A DNA stretch of 37,103 nt from a virus (IMGVR_UViG_3300042866_001722:1-37103), one strand, 5' to 3'; positions 13,746 to 21,623 are shown, counted from the stretch's first letter. The notes: generated from the sequence alone by a model not told the origin. Made by a program: numbers and translations.

Positions 13746-15238
13746 TGAAACTCGCCGACCGCTGGAAACTTGTGACCAAAGCCTTCAGCCCGAAGGCGCA
13801 AAGCTACGATGCCGCGCGGCCTTCGATTCAGCGTCGATTCCCTTACAACGCCAGCGCAACCGACTCGCACATTGACGTATCCGGCGCCGACCGCGAGCGG
13901 CTGATGAAGTTGAGCCGCTGGGTCTATAACAATATGCCTTTTGTCCGTGGGCTGATTTGCGAGAAGGCCCGATACGCCACAGGCACAGGCATCCGCCCGC
14001 AGGCCCGAAGCGGCGACGAGGCATGGGACAATGCCGCCGAAACTTTCTTTGAACAATGGAGCCGCGTGGCCGACATCCAAGGCCGATACACTTGGCGCGA
14101 GATGCAGCGCATCGCCTCGGTCGCTATCGACCGCGACGGCGAAGTGTTCTTCCGCGCCACCGCGCAATCGACCGGGTATCCCGCGTTGCAACTCATCCTT
14201 GCCCACCGCATCGGCGATGCCCGCTCCTCGATCTACGAGCCGAGCAACCCGACCGCCCGCGAAGGCGCGCAGAACATTATCGACGGCGTGGTGGTCAATC
14301 CGCAGCTACGCCCGATCTTCTACCGCCATTTGGTTGGCGATGGCGTTGACCCCGCGCAGCGTTTTGAGGACATCCCGGCACAGCAACTCATCCACGTTGG
14401 CGAGGCCAGCCAGGGCGACGAACTGCGTTACGTCACGCCGCTCGCCCCGTCCATCAACCACCTCCGCGATGTGTCGGACGCCATCAGCTTTGAGAAAATG
14501 GCGCTCAAAATTTCCTCCTATATCGCCCTCGCCATCAAATCGAGCAACCCGCAGGGGGCCGACTTCTTCGGCGAATCCACCGCCAGCGTCAACGCCCAGG
14601 ACAACAGCGAAGTCACCGTCGAATCCCTCGGCAACGCAGGCGGCGCCATCCCGCGCCTCGGCATGGGCGAGGATCTAATCTCTTGGACAAGCAACCGCCC
14701 TACACAAAACTTCCGCGAGTTCTGCGACCTTCTCCTCCGCGAAGTCTGCCTCAACATCGGCGTCCCCTGGGAATTTGCCGCCCGCCCCGCCGACGCCGGC
14801 GGCGCCGCCCTCCGCGCCGTGCTCGTCCGAGCGCAAAGAACTTTTGAGCAACGCCAAGCCCTGCTCATCGACCGCCTGTGCTCCCGCGTCTATGCGCACG
14901 TCATCACGCTCGGTATGCAGCGCGGCCTAATCCCGCAGAACGAAAATTGGTGGCGAGTCGAATGGCAGCGCCCGGCTGCTGCGTCTGTGGACTACGGACG
15001 CGAAGCACAAGCCAACTTGAACGATGTCCGCGCGGGCCTTCGCACCTACTCGGAAGATTACAGCGAGCGCGGCCTCGAGTGGAAAGACCAACTCCGCCAG
15101 CGCGCCGTCGAGGCCAAGTATCTGGCCGACTTGTCCGCCGAGTTTGGCATCAGCGCCGACAGCATCGCCACTTTCAACCCCAACCCCGCACCGCCGACAA
15201 ACAACGGCAGCGCATTGACACCGCAGCAAGCGCAATGA
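13745..15238 (+). CDS. Portal protein, lambda GpB family (497 aa)
   Basis: The sequence follows the lambda-type portal pattern: RERLMKLSRWVYNNMPFVRG near the start, AWDNAAETFFEQWSR, AHRIGDARSS and DISYEK-like VSDAISFEKMALKISSYIAL in the middle, GVPWEFAARPADAGGAALRA later, and a disordered Pro/Asn tail. It forms the dodecameric ring at the packaging vertex. ATG 13745 is used; the upstream extension of the frame overlaps the preceding gene. The end of the gene carries the TTGACA element of the protease gene. Confidence 0.9.
   Translation: MKLADRWKLVTKAFSPKAQSYDAARPSIQRRFPYNASATDSHIDVSGADRERLMKLSRWVYNNMPFVRGLICEKARYATGTGIRPQARSGDEAWDNAAETFFEQWSRVADIQGRYTWREMQRIASVAIDRDGEVFFRATAQSTGYPALQLILAHRIGDARSSIYEPSNPTAREGAQNIIDGVVVNPQLRPIFYRHLVGDGVDPAQRFEDIPAQQLIHVGEASQGDELRYVTPLAPSINHLRDVSDAISFEKMALKISSYIALAIKSSNPQGADFFGESTASVNAQDNSEVTVESLGNAGGAIPRLGMGEDLISWTSNRPTQNFREFCDLLLREVCLNIGVPWEFAARPADAGGAALRAVLVRAQRTFEQRQALLIDRLCSRVYAHVITLGMQRGLIPQNENWWRVEWQRPAAASVDYGREAQANLNDVRAGLRTYSEDYSERGLEWKDQLRQRAVEAKYLADLSAEFGISADSIATFNPNPAPPTNNGSALTPQQAQ
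15215..15220 (+). promoter_or_regulatory. TTGACA start-proximal element
   Basis: TTGACACC inside the portal 3' end, first T 20 bases before the protease ATG 15235. Confidence 0.55.
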
Positions 15239-16323
15239 GTCGCCACTGGTATGCAATTCAACAGACCGCAGACGGCGAAGCCGAAGTGTCCATTTATGAT
15301 GAGATCGGTTTTGGTGGCGTCACCGCAAAATCCTTTCTTGCCGAACTCAAAAAACTTTCCGGCCAGCGTGTTCACCTCCGCATCAATTCTGTCGGCGGAT
15401 CAGTTGTCGAAGGAGCAGCAATCTACAACGCGCTACGTCGGCACAAAGGCGGCTTAGTCGTTCACATTGATGCACTTGCAGCCTCGATGGCCTCAGTCAT
15501 CGCTATGGCTGGCGACGAGACACTAATCGCCGACAACGCGCTCGTCATGATCCACAACCCGTGGGGCATGACGATGGGCGACGCCGACGAACTCCGCAAA
15601 GAAGCCGACATCCTCGACAAGCTAAAAAACACCCTGGTCAACGCTTACGTCCGCAAGACCGGCATGGAAGCCGAGCAAGTCGCGCAAATGATGGATGACG
15701 AAACGTGGCTCGATGCCACCGAAGCCGTGGCCCTCGGTTTTGCCGACGCCATCGAAGACGGCATCGAAGCCGCCGCCTCCATCACACCCGAAGCCGCCCG
15801 TGCGCGCTTTGACACTTTCCAAAACTCTATGGCCCGCAAAACGACCAAAACCATCAAAGCCGAAGAAGCCGCTCCCGCCGAAGTTGTCGCGGAGCCCATT
15901 GTCGAAGCCCCCGTCGCTGACGAGGCGGTTGACACTTCCTCGGAAGATACAATGAACGCCGAACTTCAAGCGAAGGTTGACGCCCTCCAGGCCGACCTCG
16001 CCGCCAAAGTCGAAGCCGAAGCCGCGCAGGCGCAAGCCAGCGAGGACATCGCCAAGGAACTTGAAACCCTCAAAGCCGAAGTCGAGCGCCTGACCGCCGA
16101 GTCGGCCAGCAAGGACGAGGAGATCACCGCGCTGCTCGCGGCCTCCAAAAGTGCTGGTGAGCAAGCTGCGGCAATCGTCGCTTCTGTTGGTCTTGAGCCC
16201 GTGGCTGTCATGCAGGCCGAGCCCGAACTGACGCCCGCCCAAATCTTCAACAATCTTTCTGGCGCCGAAGCCGTCGAATACTACCGCAACCACAAGCGCG
16301 AGATCATGGCGACTCTCTACTAA
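15235..16323 (+). CDS. Prohead protease (ClpP-like) with C-terminal scaffold (362 aa)
   Basis: Residues 1-190 form a ClpP/S14-type protease: HLRINSVGGSVVEGAAIYNA, catalytic Ser in AASMAS (Ser84) and His in MIHNPWG (His107). After a Pro/Ala/Glu linker, residues 240-325 are a long coiled coil (MNAELQAKVDALQADLAAKV and onward) ending in a small domain, typical of internal scaffolds. The layout copies lambda C/Nu3, where the scaffold is also made alone from an internal start. Two internal ATGs each have a TTGACA at the usual distance. The protease would cut scaffold and itself during capsid maturation. Confidence 0.88.
   Translation: MSRHWYAIQQTADGEAEVSIYDEIGFGGVTAKSFLAELKKLSGQRVHLRINSVGGSVVEGAAIYNALRRHKGGLVVHIDALAASMASVIAMAGDETLIADNALVMIHNPWGMTMGDADELRKEADILDKLKNTLVNAYVRKTGMEAEQVAQMMDDETWLDATEAVALGFADAIEDGIEAAASITPEAARARFDTFQNSMARKTTKTIKAEEAAPAEVVAEPIVEAPVADEAVDTSSEDTMNAELQAKVDALQADLAAKVEAEAAQAQASEDIAKELETLKAEVERLTAESASKDEEITALLAASKSAGEQAAAIVASVGLEPVAVMQAEPELTPAQIFNNLSGAEAVEYYRNHKREIMATLY
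15809..15814 (+). promoter_or_regulatory. TTGACA element before internal start 1
   Basis: TTGACACT within the protease gene, first T 20 bases before the in-frame ATG at 15829. Confidence 0.45.
15829..16323 (+). CDS. Nested scaffold protein, longer form (164 aa)
   Basis: In-frame ATG 15829 (MARKTTKTIKAEEA) starts after the protease domain and would give the linker plus the coiled-coil scaffold. The TTGACA at 15809 is 20 bases ahead. The product would be the Nu3-like scaffold. It is not certain which of the two internal starts is used. Confidence 0.4.
   Translation: MARKTTKTIKAEEAAPAEVVAEPIVEAPVADEAVDTSSEDTMNAELQAKVDALQADLAAKVEAEAAQAQASEDIAKELETLKAEVERLTAESASKDEEITALLAASKSAGEQAAAIVASVGLEPVAVMQAEPELTPAQIFNNLSGAEAVEYYRNHKREIMATLY
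15929..15934 (+). promoter_or_regulatory. TTGACA element before internal start 2
   Basis: TTGACACT, first T 23 bases before the in-frame ATG 15952. A Shine-Dalgarno-like GGAAG at 15942-15946 adds support. Confidence 0.5.
15952..16323 (+). CDS. Nested scaffold protein, shorter form (123 aa)
   Basis: ATG 15952 begins exactly at the coiled coil (MNAELQAKVDALQADLAAKV). GGAAG five bases upstream and TTGACA 23 bases upstream make this the better internal start. The product would be an elongated scaffold filling the prohead and removed by the protease half of the same gene. Scaffold C-termini usually hold the capsid-binding part, here EYYRNHKREIMATLY. Confidence 0.55.
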   Translation: MNAELQAKVDALQADLAAKVEAEAAQAQASEDIAKELETLKAEVERLTAESASKDEEITALLAASKSAGEQAAAIVASVGLEPVAVMQAEPELTPAQIFNNLSGAEAVEYYRNHKREIMATLY

Positions 16324-16327
16324 TTTT

Positions 16328-17224
16328 ATGGCAACCATCAACTCAGCCCTAAACGACAAACTCATCGCGCAAGCCGCGCTTGAGTCCTTCACCGCTGACC
16401 TCGAGCCGCTCTCGATCTTCACGACCTCGTATTCCAACGAAGTCGTGCGTCGTGGCGCGTCCGTCGAGGTTCCGCTCATCGCCAACCTCACCGCGACCAC
16501 CTTCGCTGACTCCTACGAGGCAGACAATGGCACGATGAACAAGGTCACGATCAACGTGGACACCCACCGCATCGTCACTGTTTCGCTCTCCGACATCGAG
16601 TATTCCAAATCCTCGGCTGCGGAGATCACGAAGTTCGCCACCCAGCAGGGCAAAGCCCTCGCGCAGTCGGTGCTGACTTCCTTCTACAACCTCTTCGTCA
16701 CCACGGCTGGCAGCGCCGCGCAGTATAGCGCCACGCTCACCAACCTCTCGGCCTTCACGATCACCAACGCCCGCGCCCTCCGCAAAGCGTTGAGCGACGA
16801 GAAAGCCCCGTTGACCGACCGCGCCCTCATCCTCAACACCACCCTCTACGACAGCCTCCTGTCCCAGAGCGGTCTGTTGGATGCCAGCGCCTTCGGTTCC
16901 CGTGACGTGATCTCGGAAGGCCGCGTGCCCCGCATCTTGGGCATGAACGCCTACGAGTCGCTCATCTTGCCGACCAACAGCATCAGCCTGGCTGCCATGG
17001 CCGTTCACCCGAACGCCGCCGCCATCGCCGTCCGCGCCCTTGAACCGCAGGCGCCCAGCGAGTATCTCGCCGCGACCGTGGTCAACGATCCGCAGAGCGG
17101 TCTTACTTTGGGGTATCGCCGGCATTACAACCCAAGTTCGGGGAAGCATTACGTTTCCTTCGAGTGTGTCTTCGGATGCAGCCGCGCGATCACGGGTGCC
17201 GCGAAATTGGCTCTCGGAGCGTAG
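16328..17224 (+). CDS. Major capsid protein, HK97 fold (298 aa)
   Basis: Directly follows the protease/scaffold by four bases. An extended N-arm is followed by a beta-rich E-loop-like part (ATTFADSYEADNGTMNKVTI), a spine-helix-like segment (SSAAEITKFATQQGKALAQS) and a P-domain (PRILGMNAYESLILPTNSIS); the end has the repeated-strand C-terminus seen in P22-like and HK97-fold coat proteins. It forms the icosahedral shell. A strong intrinsic terminator follows, which would keep capsid mRNA in excess over downstream genes. Exact subfamily is not certain. Confidence 0.82.
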   Translation: MATINSALNDKLIAQAALESFTADLEPLSIFTTSYSNEVVRRGASVEVPLIANLTATTFADSYEADNGTMNKVTINVDTHRIVTVSLSDIEYSKSSAAEITKFATQQGKALAQSVLTSFYNLFVTTAGSAAQYSATLTNLSAFTITNARALRKALSDEKAPLTDRALILNTTLYDSLLSQSGLLDASAFGSRDVISEGRVPRILGMNAYESLILPTNSISLAAMAVHPNAAAIAVRALEPQAPSEYLAATVVNDPQSGLTLGYRRHYNPSSGKHYVSFECVFGCSRAITGAAKLALGA

Positions 17225-17253
17225 TTCGTCTCCATCTCATACGCAACACGGAG

Positions 17254-17277
17254 CCCCCGGCCAACGCCGGGGGTTTT
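17254..17277 (+). terminator. Strong intrinsic terminator after the capsid gene
   Basis: CCCCCGGC (17254-17261), loop CAAC, GCCGGGGG (17266-17273), then TTTT and CGTTTGT. An 8-bp GC stem with a T-run is a classic rho-independent terminator, 30 bases after the capsid stop. Confidence 0.85.
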
Positions 17278-17288
17278 CGTTTGTCCGG

Positions 17289-17294
17289 TTGACA
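17289..17294 (+). promoter_or_regulatory. TTGACA start-proximal element
   Basis: TTGACAGC, first T 23 bases before ATG 17312 of the glycosyltransferase, and only 11 bases after the terminator T-run. Confidence 0.55.
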
Positions 17295-17311
17295 GCGGCG
17301 CACCCGCCGAG

Positions 17312-19099
17312 ATGGAGAAACAAAGCCCGCGCGAGCAGATCGCGCTTTGCGTCATTGTCGGCAACGAACCCAAACGGCTTGACCGTTGCTTGACTCAATT
17401 CGCCCTTGCCGTCAGCGAGATGGTGGTAGTCCACGCCACCGGGGCCGAAGCCAAGAGCATCAAGATTGCCGAAGTGTGCCAGAAGCACGGCGCCAAATAT
17501 GATGTCTATGCCAACGCGCCCGGCAACGAATGGCCGCACGTCGATGACTTCGGCGCCGCCCGCCAGCGGTCCTTCGACCTCGCCAGCAAGCCTTGGGCGC
17601 TGTGGGTGGACGCCGACGATACGCCAGGCCCAAACTTCGCATCCGCCTTGCACGAACTCTTAGAAAAGCACGGCGAGAACTTCGACGCCTTCGCCCTCTA
17701 TCACAACGTGGCCGGGCGCGGCATCGCCCACAACATCCGCGAGCGCCTCGTCCGCCGCGACAAGGGAAAGTGGGTCAATCGCATCCACGAGAATTTCCAA
17801 CTCGACGCCGACGCGCGCATTGCCAAGTGCGACGAGCCAACGGTGGTGCATCTGCCCGACGATGAGCCCAAGCAGGGCAGCAACCGCAATCTGACCATCC
17901 TCGAAAGCATTCCTGAAGCCGAGCGCACCGTCTCCGAGATTTACCATCTGCATGGCGAATACATGGGCCACGGGCGCAAGACCGAAGCGATGGCCCTTGC
18001 CAAGCAAGCCTTGGCCCATCCCGACCTTAAAGCCACCGAAAGATACGAATTGTGCCTCAATATCTGCGAGCTCGCTCGGCCCGAAATCCTGCAAACCGAC
18101 TCACCCGAATACAAAGCCATGATGACGGCTCTGCATTCGGCCTACAAAACGCAGCCCAACCGCCGCGAAGCCTTGGCCCTACTCGGCGCCATGCACCTCG
18201 ACCTCGGCGACATGGTGAGCGCCGAAGCCTATATCCGCAGCATGATGGCCCTTCCGCGCCCGGTGGATAAGCCGTGGACGCACCGCGACGGCCTTTATGG
18301 ATGGGCAGGGGAAGCCCTGTGGACGCAATGGCTCCGCATGGCCGGGCAGCAAGACAAAGCCGACGAGATCGAACGCGCCCGCATCAAAGGCCACAAATAC
18401 AGCATCAGCGTTTGCCACCCGACACGCGCCCGCGCCCATCAAGCGGCCATGACCCGCAAACGCTGGCTCGATGCCGCCGCCAACCCGGAGCGCATCGAAT
18501 ACATCTTTGGCTTTTCTGCCGATGACGAGGAATCGGTCGGCCTGCTCTCGCGCTTCCGCCACGCGCTTTCACCCGCCGGCAACCTTGAGCGCCCCGGCGG
18601 CACCGCCGTCCAGAACTACAACGCCGCCACCAACGCCGCCACCGGGCAAATCATCATCACCGCCCAGGATGATGTCTTCCCGCCGCTCCACTGGGATCTT
18701 GCCATTGAGGAAGCCCTGCGCGCCAAGGTGGACGCACGCCAACCCGCCGTCCTGCAAATCAAAGACGGATACCGCAACGACGATCTCATGGTTACGTTTT
18801 GCGTCACGCGCCCCACGTTCAAGCGTCTCGGCTACGGCGCGCAGAACATCTTGGCCCCTGACTATCCTGGCATCTTCAGCGACACCGAGTTTTCCCTGCG
18901 CGCGGGCAAAAGCGGGCTCCTCGTGCCGTCCGAAATCGTCTTCAAGCACGAGCATCCCTTTTGGAATCCCGCCGTGCCGTCCGACGATACCTACGCGATG
19001 GAGAACTCGGACGAAGCCTACCAGATCGGCGAGCAAATCTTCCGCCGCCGCAACCCGGATCTTGCGCCCAAGCCCGCTGACACCACCCCCACCGCATGA
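17312..19099 (+). CDS. Two-domain glycosyltransferase with helical-repeat linker (595 aa)
   Basis: The N-terminal domain is a GT-A/GT2-type transferase: ALCVIVGNEPKRLDRCL, then WALWVDADDTP (DxD-like, residues 97-105), close to SPBc2/TPR-linked glycosyltransferases. A middle region (about 180-345) is TPR-like (MALAKQALAHPDLKATERYE; ALLGAMHLDLGDMVSAEAYI). The C-terminal part starts YSISVCHPTRAR and carries IIITAQDDVFPPLHWD, a second GT-like centre. It has no signal peptide, so it would act in the cytoplasm, adding sugar to a capsid or tail protein, DNA, or a host glycan. Its place inside the head cassette favours a virion protein. Confidence 0.75.
   Translation: MEKQSPREQIALCVIVGNEPKRLDRCLTQFALAVSEMVVVHATGAEAKSIKIAEVCQKHGAKYDVYANAPGNEWPHVDDFGAARQRSFDLASKPWALWVDADDTPGPNFASALHELLEKHGENFDAFALYHNVAGRGIAHNIRERLVRRDKGKWVNRIHENFQLDADARIAKCDEPTVVHLPDDEPKQGSNRNLTILESIPEAERTVSEIYHLHGEYMGHGRKTEAMALAKQALAHPDLKATERYELCLNICELARPEILQTDSPEYKAMMTALHSAYKTQPNRREALALLGAMHLDLGDMVSAEAYIRSMMALPRPVDKPWTHRDGLYGWAGEALWTQWLRMAGQQDKADEIERARIKGHKYSISVCHPTRARAHQAAMTRKRWLDAAANPERIEYIFGFSADDEESVGLLSRFRHALSPAGNLERPGGTAVQNYNAATNAATGQIIITAQDDVFPPLHWDLAIEEALRAKVDARQPAVLQIKDGYRNDDLMVTFCVTRPTFKRLGYGAQNILAPDYPGIFSDTEFSLRAGKSGLLVPSEIVFKHEHPFWNPAVPSDDTYAMENSDEAYQIGEQIFRRRNPDLAPKPADTTPTA
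19077..19082 (+). promoter_or_regulatory. CTGACA variant start-proximal element
   Basis: CTGACACC at the 3' end of the glycosyltransferase gene, 19 bases before ATG 19096. One mismatch from TTGACACC. Confidence 0.4.
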
Positions 19100-19401
19100 G
19101 TCAGTTTGCCCAGGCTTACACCGCAGCCAGCACCGAAGCAGTCGGCACGATCCGCGACCAGATCGAATACCGCGAGCGCACCTATCTGGCCGTGGTGGGC
19201 GAGGAAACCTACGGCAACCAGCTTGGCGAAGGCGGCTTTGAAGCGGCGAGGGGACTGACCGCTACCGTGCTCAAGGCCGGCGCACCGACCTTCCGCCTCG
19301 GCGGCATCGTCAGATTCCAAGACCGACGCTACCGCATCACCGGCATCGACACCGACACCGCCACCATCGACCTGACCCTGCAAAGCCCTGACAGCAAATG
19401 A
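19096..19401 (+). CDS. Head-tail joining protein candidate (101 aa)
   Basis: Overlaps the glycosyltransferase stop by four bases. Size and pattern (a helical start, then LKAGAPTFRLGGIVRFQDRR and YRITGIDTDTATIDLTLQSP beta strands) match lambda FII-like stoppers that sit under the portal. Position after the capsid gene also fits. It overlaps the next gene by four bases. Confidence 0.6.
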   Translation: MSQFAQAYTAASTEAVGTIRDQIEYRERTYLAVVGEETYGNQLGEGGFEAARGLTATVLKAGAPTFRLGGIVRFQDRRYRITGIDTDTATIDLTLQSPDSK

Positions 19402-19892
19402 GCGCCCCCGCTTACAGCCTAGAAGAGTGCCTCGAGCGCGCCGTCGATACGGTTCTCAGCGCCGACGCCAACCTTGCCACCTGCCGCATCACCTCGGCCG
19501 ACGAGTCCGACGAGGACAGCCTGCCCATGATTGCCATCCGGGCCGAGAAGCTCGATGAGGTTGTCCTTGGGATGCAAACGTGGAACACGCGCATTTCCAT
19601 CACCTTGACCACAGCCGCCGACGAGACGTCTGACGAGGAGCGCAACGAACGCCGTCTGCCCGACCCCGCCGACGATGACGAAGGCGCGGCGGGCTTCAAA
19701 GAGCTTTGGCATGACCTCTGGGGCATCGTGGACGGCCCAAACTTTGTCGCCAACCTCAACGCCACCGACCTGGTGAAAGTCTGGGGCATCGAGTTTGACC
19801 CTGTATCCTATGAAAACGAAACCCGCAGCTTCCGCCGCACCCTCAACCTCCGAGCCTGGTGCAACGAAGCCTACCCGACCCCCGCACCTTGA
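19398..19892 (+). CDS. Tail-completion/terminator protein candidate (164 aa)
   Basis: Helical N-terminus (LEECLERAVDTVLSADANLA), central strands (ISITLTTAADETSDEERNER), and a beta-rich end (GIEFDPVSYENETRSFRRTL) resemble lambda U/Z-class tail terminators of about 130-190 residues. Position between the joining protein and the tail-tube candidate agrees. The following small ORF begins within its 3' end in another frame. Confidence 0.55.
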   Translation: MSAPAYSLEECLERAVDTVLSADANLATCRITSADESDEDSLPMIAIRAEKLDEVVLGMQTWNTRISITLTTAADETSDEERNERRLPDPADDDEGAAGFKELWHDLWGIVDGPNFVANLNATDLVKVWGIEFDPVSYENETRSFRRTLNLRAWCNEAYPTPAP

Positions 19893-20034
19893 TCCCGTTG
19901 ACGGCGTGATCCGCCTGCCAAATTGGCCCGATTGCCTAGCCGACAAAGCCATTGCCGCGTCCATCGAAGGCGCGGTTTACGAAGGCTACGAGCAGGACAA
20001 AGGCCAGCGCGTCGGCATCTACCGCATCCGCTAA
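19810..20034 (+). CDS. Small ORF overlapping the tail-completion gene (74 aa)
   Basis: Frame +1 relative to the preceding gene, which it overlaps by 83 bases if ATG 19810 is used. The last 45 residues (HLDPVDGVIRLPNWPDCLAD and onward) look like real protein, and the first 30, low-complexity residues may not be. A start at GTG 19909 or a ribosomal shift would avoid the overlap. Function unknown. Confidence 0.4.
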   Translation: MKTKPAASAAPSTSEPGATKPTRPPHLDPVDGVIRLPNWPDCLADKAIAASIEGAVYEGYEQDKGQRVGIYRIR

Positions 20035-20035
20035 G

Positions 20036-20041
20036 TTGACA
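20036..20041 (+). promoter_or_regulatory. TTGACA start-proximal element
   Basis: TTGACA 22 bases before ATG 20058 (13 bases before ATG 20049). The preferred distance favours 20058. Confidence 0.55.
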
Positions 20042-20057
20042 TCGCGCCATGTTCATC

Positions 20058-20405
20058 ATGGCAGCGACAATCGTAGGACTCACGAACATCACTTTTGGCG
20101 GCTCGGCGGAAACCGTTGCCGTTTTCACCTCTTTCTCGCAGACCTCTGACAGCGACAAAACCATCGTCGTTGACGAAGACGGCGACCATGTGGCCGTTGC
20201 TTTTCACGGCAAAAAGTCTGTTGCCTCAATGAGTGGCTTCCTGAAAGCCGCCACGCCAACCATCGGCGCGTCAATCACTCTTGCCAACGCCACGTCGGGC
20301 CTTGGCGGCGTCACTGGCACGTTTTTCGTCGATTCCGTGGCCGTGTCCCGCGCCCCGAACGACTTCCAGCAAGTTACGATCGGCGCCAGCAACCACGGCT
20401 TCTAA
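20058..20405 (+). CDS. Tail-tube-like protein candidate (115 aa)
   Basis: Almost all-beta sequence (ATIVGLTNITFGGSAETVAV; VAVAFHGKKSVASMSGFLKA) ending in NDFQQVTIGASNHGF, as in small tail-tube and major tail proteins. The tube subunit is expected at about this place in a lambda-ordered cassette, and no larger tube candidate is seen. ATG 20058 is chosen over 20049 because of the TTGACA distance. The identification is tentative. Confidence 0.5.
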   Translation: MAATIVGLTNITFGGSAETVAVFTSFSQTSDSDKTIVVDEDGDHVAVAFHGKKSVASMSGFLKAATPTIGASITLANATSGLGGVTGTFFVDSVAVSRAPNDFQQVTIGASNHGF

Positions 20406-20408
20406 GCC

Positions 20409-20422
20409 GCGCCGTTAGGCGC
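20409..20422 (+). other. Small perfect hairpin after the tube-like gene
   Basis: GCGCC-GTTA-GGCGC, a 5-bp stem with a tetraloop, between the tube-like gene and the next ORF. No T-run follows. Confidence 0.35.
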
Positions 20423-20439
20423 AACCAGAGATCCAGATT

Positions 20440-20841
20440 ATGCAAGCAGCCTATTACGCTACAACCGACACCAAGGTCGCCTCGTGCCTCTGCACGGTCG
20501 GCGTCCAACTTCGTCAGCAAGACCCCATCAGCCGAGTGGTGCAGAAAGGCCGCGAGGTAGTCCACTACTGGTTCGACTGCGACGGCGCGGCGGGCGTGCC
20601 TACCGGCAAGATCGTGGAGGCCATCTTAGAGAGCCAAGAAGCCTGCGAAGCCCTGCGCGACCAACTGCCCGATCTCCCCGGCGCCCGCGCCGCGCTCTAC
20701 AACCGCGAGATCCTCCTCGATGTGATTTTCAAAAAGACCCGCCGCCTTGTCATGGTCAACCTCCCGCAAGGCGGCGTCATGCTGGCCGACGAAAAACTGA
20801 GCGCCGAAACCAAGCGCCAGGTGGCGCAGTTGGTCATGTAG
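20440..20841 (+). CDS. Tail protein of unknown function (133 aa)
   Basis: Clean ORF with ATG 20440 between the tube-like gene and a terminator. It has two early Cys residues in SCLCTVG and a helical centre (KIVEAILESQEACEALRDQL), ending in a basic helix. No family is recognised. It may be an assembly partner of the tail tube. Confidence 0.55.
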   Translation: MQAAYYATTDTKVASCLCTVGVQLRQQDPISRVVQKGREVVHYWFDCDGAAGVPTGKIVEAILESQEACEALRDQLPDLPGARAALYNREILLDVIFKKTRRLVMVNLPQGGVMLADEKLSAETKRQVAQLVM

Positions 20842-20877
20842 CTTTGGGTGGTTCGTTTCGTTAGTTGTTCCATGTGG

Positions 20878-20911
20878 CAGGGCGGGGCTTCGGCTTCGCC
20901 CTGTTTCTTTT
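20878..20911 (+). terminator. Intrinsic terminator
   Basis: CAGGGCG (20878-20884) and CGCCCTG (20897-20903) form a 7-bp stem followed directly by TTTCTTTT. The T-run runs into the TTGACA that precedes the next gene. Confidence 0.75.
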
Positions 20912-20915
20912 GACA
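20910..20915 (+). promoter_or_regulatory. TTGACA start-proximal element
   Basis: TTGACA, first T 19 bases before ATG 20929, starting at the end of the terminator T-run. Confidence 0.55.
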
Positions 20916-20928
20916 GAAAAGAAAAACT

Positions 20929-21615
20929 ATGAGTTTCCGCACGATAGGATGGTTCGGCCCGCAGTGTCCTCAAAAAATTTTTTCTTATCAGATTATTGAT
21001 CGAATGAAATTGAGCCAAAATTCCGTGGGCGACGATTTTCCTTTGGAGCTTGCCATGAAAATATTCTGGGAGGCTGCGACTTTTCAAATTGTTGGGTCGG
21101 TGACAACACAAAACGGGACAGGAAGCGATGCACTGACCGTGACCAATAACGTAGACCACACATTTGATTGGGGCGCGTGGACGTATAGCCCTCCGAACGG
21201 TTTCGACAGGCCAACAGCAACAAAAGCGCATGAGCTTTTGTGTCGTGATTACCACACTCTCTATGACGCGCAAACATTGAAGACAACAAATGGCGCAAAT
21301 TGGAGCAGCCGTGTGCGGGGTTTCATAAATCGCGCGCCGTTCGCTCCACTTACTTATTCGACTGACACCATAAAAAACATTTATGCGCCGTTTCAGTTTT
21401 TTATAGACAATGCGGGCATTGTTTCTCGTCTTAACGGTATTTTTTTGTCAGCAGTTCGGGACGGAGCCGGACAAACAGAAGCCGAGGGGCCCAAAGCGAC
21501 CATAGAGACTCCGTGGGGAGACTACAGTTGCCCAACTCGCATCGGGACTGCAGTGCAATCCGCTTCCATGACCATCACCGTCACCGCCGCCAATCCGGCC
21601 ACGAGATACGGCTGA
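20929..21615 (+). CDS. A/T-richer insert gene in the tail cassette (228 aa)
   Basis: The protein has no recognised family. It is mostly beta with several aromatic patches (WGAWTYSPPNGFDRPTATKA; YAPFQFFIDNAGIVSRLNGI) and no signal peptide. The gene is clearly richer in A/T than the flanking tail genes and stands behind a terminator, splitting the tail cassette between the tube-like genes and the G/GT chaperones. These are the marks of a late-acquired cargo gene, possibly a virion decoration or an accessory function. Confidence 0.6.
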   Translation: MSFRTIGWFGPQCPQKIFSYQIIDRMKLSQNSVGDDFPLELAMKIFWEAATFQIVGSVTTQNGTGSDALTVTNNVDHTFDWGAWTYSPPNGFDRPTATKAHELLCRDYHTLYDAQTLKTTNGANWSSRVRGFINRAPFAPLTYSTDTIKNIYAPFQFFIDNAGIVSRLNGIFLSAVRDGAGQTEAEGPKATIETPWGDYSCPTRIGTAVQSASMTITVTAANPATRYG

Positions 21616-21617
21616 TT

Positions 21618-21623
21618 TTGACA
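21618..21623 (+). promoter_or_regulatory. TTGACA start-proximal element
   Basis: TTTTGACACC, first T of the hexamer 22 bases before ATG 21640. Confidence 0.6.

Noticed and set aside
15622-17149. Two long minus-strand ORFs (292 and 266 codons)
   Set aside because: They are opposite the protease/scaffold and capsid genes, Gly/Phe/Val-rich shadows without recognisable domains.
20049-20057. ATG 20049 as start of the tail-tube-like gene
   Set aside because: It is only 13 bases from TTGACA, while ATG 20058 gives 22 bases like the other genes; still possible.
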